A DNA stretch of 34,558 bases from Saccoglossus kowalevskii (Eukaryota; Hemichordata; Enteropneusta; Harrimaniidae). Positions 10,901-18,400 of this stretch are shown here, piece by piece (within the stretch, counting starts at the first letter, position 1; every line of letters starts with the position of its first letter). The notes under the pieces are model-generated. The model was not told the origin of the DNA. It was given only the letters and a program-made list of their open reading frames with translations, and did no database searches. The stretch covers positions 199,052 through 233,609 of the forward strand of contig NW_003122422.1 in NCBI RefSeq assembly GCF_000003605.2, written 5' to 3'. The translations under genes and the position numbers were made by a program.

Positions 10901-12013
10901 AATATATTAAATTTTAAAATAACCGTGGTGCATATTAATCACATTCTTGACTTTTAGTGAAGTATTCCTAACGAAAAAGAAGCTATACGCCAGTATGTGT
11001 TGATTAAACAGTACACAGAAAGCCAATTCGTGCCACAGTATTTATCGCTGCAATTTGAAATTTTTTTTACTTAATAACTATAATTTCCCGCATGCTGCAA
11101 TGAAAAAAAATCATGATATTGACCACTAAAATTTTAATATGAGAACAAATCACTGAGAAGGGTTATAATTTTGCCCATTTAGAAAATTAATATCATTCGT
11201 AACTACAAATGTATATTTCCCGATGCTCTTGGAAGTAATGAATAATTAACATACAATTCGTAAGCGTAGCTAAGTACATTCATATGATTCCCTACAAATC
11301 TGTTTGACACTCAAAGTAAAGGTGGGACATGTAATAAATATGTTATCACCTTATATTACCAATTCGTATAATAGGTTTACGTAATGGGCTAGTATTATCC
11401 ACGAACGTAATATGTTTAAATCTAAATCATAATGAGGTTGAGGTATACATTTTTTTTATAATATACATAATATATTTGTTATTATTCGAAAATAATCGAT
11501 GTGTTGAGTATATTTGATTTTGGTTTAATACTATAGTCAAATATGGTCGCTTTTTGCTTAAAACAATATCCCGGAAATAGCGTTGATAAGTATTCTATAC
11601 TAATGATATAACAAAAATACCTTCTGTGATTTGTTGAATTGTTCTCATTTCCATGACCACACTTGTCATACTTGTCCGCGTGCACCTATGAATAATACAA
11701 GAATTGACATTATGTAAATCCGTAATCTGAATATCTAAAAATTAACGACAAATCAAAAACCGACAAACCATTTGAAGTCAAACCTACCTACGGGGTAAAA
11801 CATCCTCTTTATCTAAAAGGTAAAATTAGAACAAACTTTGTTATTTTTATGTTTGAACCTCAACGTAGACAATTTTTATACTATCATAACTTTTAATTTA
11901 CCTTTTCTACGTCTCCATAAACAAAAAAATATTGTAATAACAACTAGGATCACAGCAACGATTACCAATAAGGTCACTTTCGTCACATCCTCCTCCATGT
12001 TGCTTGACTCCAT
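4865..12013 (-). CDS. Receptor-type tyrosine kinase with almost no ectodomain (spliced gene, TM1 form)
   Basis: Joining 12015-11902, 10430-10351, 10189-10006, 9885-9833, 9626-9482, 9376-9309, 9046-8851, 8623-8513, 6853-6666, 6211-6098, 5825-5714, 5621-5525, 5186-5087 and 4981-4865 gives one frame from ATG 12013 to TAG 4865: 558 aa, all junctions GT/AG and phase-consistent. Order: ~12 outside residues, TM helix (13-33) then RRRK, a ~210-residue Tyr-rich juxtamembrane region, kinase domain ~245-515 and a short tail. Catalytic elements are intact: GKGSFG 249-254, VAIK Lys276, alphaC Glu293, HRD 382-384, DFG 402-404, and WMAIESL in place of the APE box. WMAIESL and the activation-loop style resemble Tie/Ret/Cad96Ca-type receptors rather than FGFR/VEGFR (WMAPE). 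YENV (Tyr65), YENI in the kinase insert and YINL in the tail are pYxN, Grb2-SH2-type motifs. No Ig or other ectodomain exon was found upstream on this strand; exons further away cannot be excluded. Confidence 0.9.
5087..5186 (-). CDS. Kinase gene: alphaH/alphaI exon
   Basis: 100 nt, acceptor AATCGCAG|G, donor GAGAAG|GTAAGT, phase 2 in, 0 out. Encodes [18 protein letters not shown], the conserved C-lobe end (CW...P..RP.F). Confidence 0.95.
5525..5621 (-). CDS. Kinase gene: alphaG exon
   Basis: 97 nt, acceptor TTTCACCAAAG|GT, donor GCACT|GTGAGT, phase 1 in, 2 out. Encodes [14 protein letters not shown] and a [10 protein letters not shown] segment that corresponds to the 'GyRmekP..C' block of RTKs. 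Confidence 0.93.
5714..5825 (-). CDS. Kinase gene: P+1 loop and alphaF exon
   Basis: 112 nt, acceptor TTTTTCCAG|GAC, donor ACTAG|GTAACA, phase 0 in, 1 out. Encodes [12 protein letters not shown] and [14 protein letters not shown], diagnostic of receptor-type tyrosine kinases. Confidence 0.97.
6098..6211 (-). CDS. Kinase gene: catalytic loop and DFG exon
   Basis: 114 nt, acceptor CTAATTCCAG|TGT, donor TTACAG|GTACAA, phase 0 in and 0 out. Encodes [10 protein letters not shown] (catalytic loop with the tyrosine-kinase signature DLAARN) and [10 protein letters not shown]. The activation loop has one tyrosine (EVYHVTLQ), not the YY pair of FGFR-type kinases. Confidence 0.97.
6666..6853 (-). CDS. 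Kinase gene: hinge, kinase insert and alphaE exon
   Basis: 188 nt, acceptor TTTTTACAG|AG, donor AAACAG|GTTTGT, phase 1 in, 0 out. Encodes the hinge [11 protein letters not shown], a short kinase insert with [11 protein letters not shown] (three tyrosines, one pYxN) and [13 protein letters not shown]. The upstream intron holds the Tc1-like element. Confidence 0.95.
7079..8300 (+). mobile_element. Tc1-like DNA transposon, degenerate, in a kinase intron
   Basis: The element runs 7081-8298 and is flanked by TA on both sides (7079-7080, 8299-8300), the Tc1/mariner target duplication. Its ends are inverted: CACCGTGTCCAAAAAG at the left against CTTTTGGGACACGGTG at the right, with one mismatch in 16. 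At ~1.22 kb it is near the usual Tc1 size, so both ends are kept. It interrupts the intron between the alphaC exon (8513-8623) and the hinge exon (6666-6853), in antisense to the host gene. Confidence 0.9.
7190..8080 (+). pseudogene. Tc1-family DD34E transposase remnant
   Basis: Fragments in several frames recall a Tc1 transposase: an N-terminal helix-turn-helix stretch (RLSESQL...VATSLGRT, ~7200-7300), the first catalytic Asp region [10 protein letters not shown] (~7611-7640), the second in [10 protein letters not shown] (~7914-7943) and the last Glu in [14 protein letters not shown] (~8015-8055). Frameshifts separate the blocks, including one between the KEEWP and SPDLNP segments, and stops follow the HTH part. 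No intact protein can be made, so the copy is immobile by itself. Confidence 0.85.
8513..8623 (-). CDS. Kinase gene: alphaC-helix exon
   Basis: 111 nt, acceptor GGTTCCAG|AG, donor TTCAAG|GTATTG, phase 1 in and 1 out. Encodes [11 protein letters not shown], with the alphaC Glu that pairs with the P-loop-side Lys, and [12 protein letters not shown], the classic RTK beta4 segment. A GTAAGT eight bases further would break the frame and was not used. Confidence 0.95.
8851..9046 (-). CDS. Kinase gene: N-lobe exon with P-loop and catalytic lysine
   Basis: 196 nt, acceptor CATTCATTAG|GCC, donor TGAAAA|GTAAGT, phase 0 in, 1 out. Contains PWEVDRTNI (RTK juxtamembrane-to-kinase junction), the glycine loop GKGSFGQV and VAIKMLK with the ATP-binding Lys. 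Confidence 0.95.
9309..9376 (-). CDS. Kinase gene: exon before the kinase core
   Basis: 68 nt, acceptor TTTTCTACAG|AA, donor GATAAG|GTACGT, phase 1 in, 0 out. Encodes [18 protein letters not shown] then TLQDK; leads into the kinase domain. Confidence 0.8.
9482..9626 (-). CDS. Kinase gene: juxtamembrane exon with SIYGS and TPYSQ tyrosines
   Basis: 145 nt, acceptor TTTGTTTTCAG|CAA, donor CTCAC|GTGAGT, phase 0 in, 1 out. Encodes [20 protein letters not shown] and ends EMTPYS. The ending matches that of the 10006-10189 exon (GMIHYS, same split codon), which hints at an old internal exon duplication. Confidence 0.85.
9833..9885 (-). CDS. Kinase gene: short juxtamembrane exon
   Basis: 53 nt, acceptor TTTTTTTTAG|AG, donor AACAG|GTGATT, phase 1 in, 0 out. 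Encodes [17 protein letters not shown]; basic cluster, then Ser/Thr/Glu-rich. Confidence 0.8.
10006..10189 (-). CDS. Kinase gene: Tyr/Asn-rich juxtamembrane exon
   Basis: 184 nt, acceptor AAATTGCAG|TAT, donor TTCAC|GTAAGT, phase 0 in, 1 out. Opens with YENVRL (pYxN-type Grb2 motif) and also has NTYQG, TSVYEAS and IHYSQ. An (AAT)n tract encodes an Asn run ([12 protein letters not shown]) that may be length-variable between alleles. Confidence 0.85.
10351..10430 (-). CDS. Kinase gene: juxtamembrane exon ([10 protein letters not shown]...)
   Basis: 80 nt, acceptor ATTATTTAG|AA, donor GACGG|GTAAGA, phase 1 in, 0 out. It is the shared acceptor for both TM exons. Highly charged and basic at its end (RPKRR), a typical inner-membrane juxtamembrane stretch. 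Confidence 0.85.
10638..10751 (-). CDS. Kinase gene: alternative transmembrane exon TM2
   Basis: 114 nt, acceptor ATTATTAG|AT, donor CACAAG|GTAAAG, phase 1 in and 1 out. Encodes [11 protein letters not shown], then a hydrophobic helix ([17 protein letters not shown]..), then FFSWIKNTQ. Aligned without gaps to TM1, Met1, Ser4, Leu16, Ala20, Val24, Ile26, Phe29 and Phe30 coincide. An alternative acceptor (ATGCAG|GCC) is present four codons in but breaks the phase. Including both TM exons would give a two-span protein with the kinase domain outside, so mutually exclusive use is likely. Confidence 0.7.
11631..11685 (-). CDS. Candidate alternative first exon feeding the TM2 exon
   Basis: 55 nt between CATAG| and GAAG|GTATTT. 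In the frame that exits in phase 1 it contains ATG then [15 protein letters not shown], and it joins in frame to the TM2 exon (G|AT ATG CAG). In the frame required by the TM1 exon it hits a stop (GTA TGA), so it cannot sit between TM1 and TM2 in one transcript. It may be the start of a second isoform from an internal promoter, with or without use of the upstream AG. Transcript data are lacking. Confidence 0.4.
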
Positions 12014-12015
12014 AA
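11902..12015 (-). CDS. Kinase gene: transmembrane exon TM1 (first coding exon)
   Basis: 114 nt, acceptor TTTTCTAG|TT, donor AAAAG|GTAAAT, phase 1 in and 1 out. After two bases it reads ATG (Kozak-like if spliced from the exon ending AAAG, with G at -3 and G at +4), then [12 protein letters not shown], a helix of ~21 Val/Ile/Leu-rich residues ending FFCLW, then RRRK. Acidic residues before and basic residues after the helix predict outside N-terminus and cytoplasmic C-terminus. It has the same length and phase as the exon at 10751-10638 and looks like its duplicate. Confidence 0.8.
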
Positions 12016-12246
12016 CTAGAAAATATAACGTTATTTTTAGTTCATAAATGCACATATTTCATATGATCATATATATTTTCTTGCTCTGTAGATTTTATTT
12101 TATGATCAACTTTACATGAACGTAGCAGATTTTAATTTGGGTAATAGCATCAAAGTGGACATTATGTAGAACAATCATGGCTCATATACAATTGCATGCA
12201 TCTTTAGTTTTGATTCACTCTTCCAAGATTATGTCGAATAGTATGT

Positions 12247-12483
12247 ATATTACGAAGATACCTCAAAGTATGCACGAAGACAGTAAAAATCGAAAAGTTT
12301 AGAACAGAATCAGCAAACCCCGTTTTGTGGATTCTGGTTGAACCCTGGCGGCAGCCATGTTTGTTTTTAATATTAGAGGACGCTCACGTGCGTAATCATT
12401 CCGTATTTCGAGTTCGCATTTCCTTATATGGTAGGATAAAAATACTTCGTAAAATACCGCAAAATTACGGCTCACTGTGACGA
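12247..12483 (-). repeat. Dispersed repeat copy B, inverted relative to 15994-16275
   Basis: Read on the minus strand it follows GCCGTAATT.TGCGGTATTTTACG, then ATCCTACCATAT, GGAATGATTACGC, GCGTCCTCTAAT, ACATGGCTGCC, GCTGATTCTG and GAGGTATCTTCGTAATA. The same blocks occur in the same order on the plus strand at 15994-16275, roughly four in five bases identical by eye. No ORF or target duplication is clear, so it is probably a non-autonomous element family. Confidence 0.8.
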
Positions 12484-12677
12484 TTCTATGACAAGAACAT
12501 TAATTATAATTGTGATACCAGCAAATATATTTTTACATAATTTAGTAATTTGCATTTCACCAATTTATGTATATCTGAGTATTCATTGTATCATAGAGCT
12601 ACAATTATAATGTAACAATTAATCGCAACATAGTTTGAAAAATGATGTAGACAAGGTGCAGAACTGACTCCACATAC

Positions 12678-12790
12678 CTTTAAATCACACACGACGTTTA
12701 CAAAAGTCGTAAATAATTTCGGAAGTAGCACTCATAAAGCGAATACGTGTGTTGATCAACTCAGACCAGCCACAGCAACTGTCCGTTTAC
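12678..12790 (-). promoter_or_regulatory. Probable 5'UTR exon end of the kinase gene, with a 16-codon uORF
   Basis: On the minus strand a good donor, TTTAAAG|GTATGT, ends at 12678, upstream of the TM1 exon. The preceding bases hold ATG (12735-12733), 16 codons (MSATSEIIYDFCKRRV) and TGA, so the exon could be a leader with an upstream ORF. The 5' limit is arbitrary. Splicing to 12015 would place G at -3 of the main ATG. Not proven without transcripts. Confidence 0.35.
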
Positions 12791-12812
12791 TCAAGGAAGT
12801 AAATAGTTTTAT

Positions 12813-12830
12813 TTGACCTTACTAGGTCAA
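12813..12830. promoter_or_regulatory. Everted nuclear-receptor half-site palindrome (ER4-type)
   Basis: TTGACCT-TACT-AGGTCAA: perfect 7-bp arms around a 4-base spacer, giving two AGGTCA half-sites in everted orientation. It lies in the region between the two divergent genes, close to the presumed kinase leader exon. Everted repeats of this half-site are known nuclear-receptor sites. Use here is unproven. Confidence 0.35.
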
Positions 12831-14499
12831 TGGTTAATAATTAAACTGTGTATGCACTGATATACCTACTCAGTGATATAGGTGTCATGCCTGTGTTGCA
12901 ATCAGGTCGCTGATAAGCTGGCAACAATCAGGTATTCTTTGTTGTATCCAGGCCGTTCATATAATATCAATTCGTAAGAGCCAACACATTGATTATTATT
13001 TTACGTCGTAAAGGTTGCTAGAGAAATGTCGACGGCTGTAACCAGCACAAATTAATAAAACCAAAAACATACCAAACCTATACGTATTCTTACAGAGTCA
13101 GACTTGGAATATTATAACGGGGAGCGCGTTTGTCGACAATGGCGAGGCACATCTGTGAGTTCCTATCTGGTGTTTATATGATCGTATATTATATGTTCTT
13201 GTACATCAGAAACCAAAGAAACTAAACGGCAACATCGTATAGCTATTGAACCGGGTCTCCATTTAAGTTTAGACAGACCGTATTGGTTCAAAATTATTGA
13301 CCTGGAGTTTTAACAAGACTATCTTATGTTTTAATGCTTGTAGTCACTTAGTTTAACGATAAATTAACGACGTTGCCATGAAAGTAGATACAAATTTCTG
13401 TTGATATATAACTTGGACATCGTTTTTGTCGATGCCGTTGGGATAACAATTATTTGTCATAATTCTTTTTTTTTAAATATTGTGTCTATTTATAATTATC
13501 TTCATCATAACTTGTGCTTGTTTTAGTTATGATTGGCAATCATGAATAAAAATGAAGCAGTTCTTACAAAGTGAGTAAAGATATGATACTAATGCACTTA
13601 TGATATGTGTAAAGCATGTACTGTTTCATATGGAAAAAAAACAAAAAGAAAATATAGCAAAATTGTACATTATATAGAGCAAATGCGTAGTTTTTGTTAT
13701 TTAATTATTGATAAAAAAACACACTCAAAACCTAAAGAATATGTTATATCAGACAGATAGAAACATATTATTGTTTTCTGTCAATGCTAGCATTTACAAA
13801 CTCTATGTGTACCATTATGTTATAATAAAGTTAAACGGTTGCACGTACGTGACCACAATTGATACATATGACATCGCGTTACATATATTATGTTTATCAA
13901 TTCACACACAGTTCTGTATAAATAATACAAGTGTTTAAGTCCATGTTTTAGCCTTCCGAATATTTGTAATATATCTGTCGCCGTCGATACAATTGCAGCC
14001 TGCAACACGTAAATAAACCTTATATGGCCGAAAACCATTGATTATAACGAATAATAACGCCATGTTCCATACACATGTATTAACATGATGATGTACATGT
14101 AGTATAAACACTTTGTGTAATGTTTTTTATTATCGCCAAACAGTATATTCTTCTCAATAACGTTTTTTTATGGCTGTTATAAAAAATAACTGGCAGAGAT
14201 CGTACAAAGCAAACTAGGTCATACTACCAACCAATATGTAGTCAACGAATAGGTTAATGTTTTTTTTAATTGTTAATGTACTGAAATCTCGCCTAACAAC
14301 TCACATTCCCTTGCATGCATAGTACATTGTGTATGACAGCTTAATACAAATAATCCAGCTGAATGCTAATTCTAATTCTTAAAATTGCATCGCTAATAAG
14401 TAGAATGATAGCAAAGTGTGAAATATATCCCCATTTCTCTTGAAAACTTCTGAATCAGTGTAGAAATGACGATGCCTCTTAAATGAAAACGTGTTCACA

Positions 14500-14513
14500 A
14501 GCGCCACCAATCG
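14500..14513 (+). promoter_or_regulatory. Repeated 14-mer AGCGCCACCAATCG, copy 1
   Basis: Identical to 15224-15237 in the same orientation, and GC-rich in an AT-rich context. Both copies are upstream of the Ig-receptor start, the second about 85 bp before it. Possible shared regulatory site or trace of a repeat; flanking bases do not match. Confidence 0.3.
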
Positions 14514-14806
14514 TCAGCACACTTCGTTTTGAATTACCTCCGTCACCGAGGTAATTAGAGGTTTTTTTGCAATGAATAATATTAGTTGAAGCATTTCTAT
14601 TTTATCATAACGATATATTTAGCGTAGCAAATATACTATTTTGCAAGCTATTCATAATTACATCTGCTAACAACATAATACACGAACTTTCTAACCAACA
14701 AATACACGATAAATTAAATTTTCAAATAAAAAAAGAATATTCTTGTTATGTACGCATTTATAAGTGCATTTTTAAATATACAGATTCAAATTGACTATGA
14801 GAATAG

Positions 14807-14939
14807 TTAAAAGACGATGGTCGTCGCGCCGCGCCCTGTCCGATATGGGACTCATAGCAACGTGCAGAACGCTAGCAAAATACATTGTTTGTTTACATGA
14901 AATTCGAAAACGCGCTACGCGACGACCACCGCCCTTTAA
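14807..14939. mobile_element. 133-bp MITE-like element with TTAA ends
   Basis: TTAA at 14807-14810 and 14936-14939 encloses imperfect terminal inverted repeats of ~26 bp, including a perfect inner core TGGTCGTCGCG on the left and its complement CGCGACGACCA on the right. TTAA duplication is typical of piggyBac-type elements and some MITEs. The arms are far more GC-rich than the surroundings and could fold into a hairpin. Confidence 0.6.
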
Positions 14940-15223
14940 ACTTTACCATTTCATATAAGTAATTCTACAAATTAACTCGTAATGTTCAACAGTAAATTAC
15001 CATTTCATATTTGTGAATTTCATGACAATGACGAATGTGTGTTTCAAATGAAATTGCAGAGTTTGTAGTATATTATTATTTGCATATTATAGCGTGATGA
15101 CTCTCTACGTGGTCGACATCGTCACATTTCTGATAGTATGATTTTAAATCTGAATAGAGCATTCTTCATCAAGAAAATGCCCGTCTGATAATTTAGTTAT
15201 GTCACATAATGTCAACATTAACC

Positions 15224-15237
15224 AGCGCCACCAATCG
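15224..15237 (+). promoter_or_regulatory. Repeated 14-mer AGCGCCACCAATCG, copy 2
   Basis: Second exact copy of the 14500-14513 motif, 84 bases before the Ig-receptor ATG, in the likely promoter or 5'UTR. Confidence 0.3.
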
Positions 15238-15321
15238 ATATGTTGTCGGACGTTTTTACATATTAACTGTAATGTCACAGTTCATACAATCTCCCAGTGA
15301 CAAGTAGACACGGGTTACTTG

Positions 15322-15409
15322 ATGCAAGAACTAAACATGTGTATGAGATTCACACACGTGTATTGTCAATTGGTATGGTTAATTATATCTACTGTACTGT
15401 ATCGTGGAG
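15322..15409 (+). CDS. Ig receptor: signal-peptide exon
   Basis: Starts MQELNMCMRFTHVYC, then hydrophobic QLVWLIISTVLY and a small-residue end (RGA). An in-frame TGA lies at 15298-15300, so this ATG, or the in-frame Met codons at residues 6 and 8, starts the protein. Donor GGAG|GTAAGT, phase 1 out. Confidence 0.85.
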
Positions 15410-18400
15410 GTAAGTTGATAATGGTTAGAATATACAACACATGAATCTATCACGTCAGTTTATTTTAATGACAACGCATTGTACTAATTTGTGTTTTGTT
15501 GAATATAGCATGGTCCTATGAGTTTACAGAGACTCCGATCGACACACTTGTCTGTACTAGTAGAACTACACAGATGAACTGCTCATTCGATGGATTGTCG
15601 TTACTCGATAGAACGCGCGTACAATGGCTGCAATACAAGGAAGACATGAACGGAGCTACTGATGTGAGCATAGGCAGATATACCTTTCACGACAGTTTCA
15701 CCATTGTCGGCGATGAAAATGAAGATGAGTATCATTTACGTATAGAAAACAGTACATTGGAGTTTGAGGCAGAGTATGAATGCAAGGTGATCGGTTATGA
15801 GGCTTCCGATTTTGCTATGCTGTACGTGTTAGGTAAACATCATTTGTTATCACTAATCATTAATCTGTTTGTGTTCACATGGTTAGATGAATAGCTCATG
15901 GCACCATTTAGTTACAATTTCCAGCCTACGAGATTGCCATCGTGTTATTGTTCAATAGAACGTATATTATCATACATCTGTCACCGTAACCGTTACATCG
16001 TGCCGTAATTGTGCGGTATTTTACGGGGTATTTTCATCCTACCATATTAGGAAATGCGAATTCCAAATATGGAATGATTACGCGCGTAAGCGTCCTCTAA
16101 TAATAATAAAAAAAACATGGCTGCCACCGGGGTTTAGCCGGACTCCATACAAAGAATTTCGCTGATTCTGTTGGATTTCGGCATTCCCGATGATGTATTC
16201 TCCCTACTCCGCTGCGCGCAGCCGATACTGCCGTTGTACTGTCTTTAGGCATATTTTGAGGTATCTTCGTAATAACCTATATTCATAAACTCTTGTTTTA
16301 CTGTATCTTGATGTCTAACATACAGTGGCATAACTCACATTGAAATTCGGTCATAAATTACATAATAACGTAATTACATATTTGATTGTTGAAATATATC
16401 AGAGCATGGTCCTGTCTGTGCCGTGATTTCAAATATTGTTGTGGAAAATGAGGACGTTGTCTTCAACTGTACAATCGATAAAGCTGTTCCACCTGGTGAA
16501 CTGCTGTGGTTACAAGATGGCGACGTGATGTCACGAGAAAATGACTCTCTCGTCCACATATGGATAACGTCGTTCCATAGATCAAATAATGGTTCAGTAG
16601 TCAATTGTCAACTGGATCACGTAACTCTGCCACCACCAGATGTAACGTGTGATGAAGATATTATCATGATTGTGCAATGTAAGTAGATTCCTTTAAATTC
16701 TTTCTTGTGATTCTATTAAAGTTCAGTAAATGTAACGTCATCCATGTCTTTCATCTATTCTATTTGTATGTCACTCTCTCCGGATAACATTTTTGCATTA
16801 AGCATGAATATATTTCAGTCAGTCTATAAATCAGTCTGAAATAAATCAAAATAAACCGATATGTTGTTGGTAAAAAACAATAATGTCATGTTACACCTAA
16901 TATATTGCATAAACATAAATGTATGCCAAGAATTCATTTATTTGTTGAATTAGTTAATTGACAAATATTGATATTTTACAGCAATTTTATCAGACAAAAT
17001 AATATATGTTTCTCTAACAGACCCTCCTGTGGTAAAAATATGGAGTGAATCAATGGACACTGTCATCGAAGGTGACAGCTATGAAGCGGAATGTAGAGTT
17101 GCTGTGTATGGATTTCCAGAAGATATTAAACATTTATTTTGGAAAGGACCCGGTGGAGAAATATACGACGGATCAACTTTGTATTTACACAACGTGTCAA
17201 GAAACGATGAAGGAAACTATACATGTGTCGCTATGAATGAATATCACGATGGACGGAATGGAACTGGGACAGCGTATGTGGAATTAGATGTACAGTGTCA
17301 GTATTTGTTTAGTGTGTGAATGGTTTACAAAAAAAACAAAAAAAACATTTATATTAAATGCCATGAATAGAATCGTAAATAAAAAGGAAATTACAAGTTA
17401 AAATTTGTATCCTTTTTAAACATGTGTTTATGTGTGTCTTTGTTCTGTAGTTAGCCCAACAGTTAAAATTGTTGACGAATCCGACGGCAATGTCATCGAA
17501 AATGAAGCTTACCTAGCTAGATGTACATCATATGCCAATCCAGATCCAACATACACATGGGTGGATCCACTAGAAAACAAAATCGAGGTGGAAAATGATC
17601 AGGTGCTGGTTGTGAGTAATATTACTAGGTCACAGAATGGTTCATATACATGTGAAGCTGAAAACATATTCTGGGATAACAGTACTGGATATGGAGAATC
17701 ATTTGTGTATGTCAATGTGCAGTGTAAGTCTAAATTATACATTAGTTTAAGATATTGAAGTGAAGTACCAACTATTAACTAACACATAATGAGCGTAATA
17801 CATTATATAAATACTTCGTTTGTCACATTGCGGATTCATTGTACTGCAAAATGCTAACGCATCGTTTTTTTAATCATAATATGTCTCGATTTTCAGTCGA
17901 ACCAGCATTGTTATCCACTTTTAGTGGGGCAGTTACGAACGACGGGACATGTAAAGCTGGCGAGTCTTTCTCCGTGCAGTGTTTGGTTGTGTACGCCAAT
18001 CCAAATGAAGTTGACCTGATATGGTTGAACTCGACAACACATCAAGTTGGAGAAGATCTATTAATATTCAACCCAGTTAAAAAAGAACACACAGGAAAAT
18101 ATATATGTCATGGGAACAACACGTTTTGGGATGGTACTAATGGAAGAAATATAAGTGATGTTTTAATAGACGTTCAATGTGAGTATATACTTTTTTCTTC
18201 AAATTCAGTTAATGTAAATCCGGCATTGTGGTTTGAATATTCTCCCCATACTTCACGAAGGTAGAAACAAATGCCAACATTTTATATTGTGTATATTATG
18301 GCCACATATTGAAACTGGTTCGACGATAAACATGTGACAATTATCGGAGGGTATATTTACAGTAGCATTTACCTAATTACTGGCCATAAAGAACAAAGTA

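Larger units (their letters stand above)
12840..15321. other. Intergenic region between the divergent genes; no further coding exon seen
   Basis: About 3.3 kb separates the kinase ATG (12013) from the Ig-receptor ATG (15322). I searched both strands for a signal-peptide exon or Ig exon for the kinase and found none. The region holds the MITE at 14807-14939, a duplicated 14-mer and AT-rich sequence. Confidence 0.5.

Noticed and set aside
13138-13218. ATG GCG AGG CAC ATC T|GTGAGT, possible first exon of the Ig receptor
   Set aside because: The donor is good, but splicing to acceptors near 15280-15297 does not give a frame that enters Ig1. It could only be a 5'UTR exon and there is no evidence for that.
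13820-14038. Minus-strand ORF starting MVFGHIRFIYVLQ as signal-peptide exon of the kinase
   Set aside because: No suitable donor follows and the downstream residues are not ectodomain-like.
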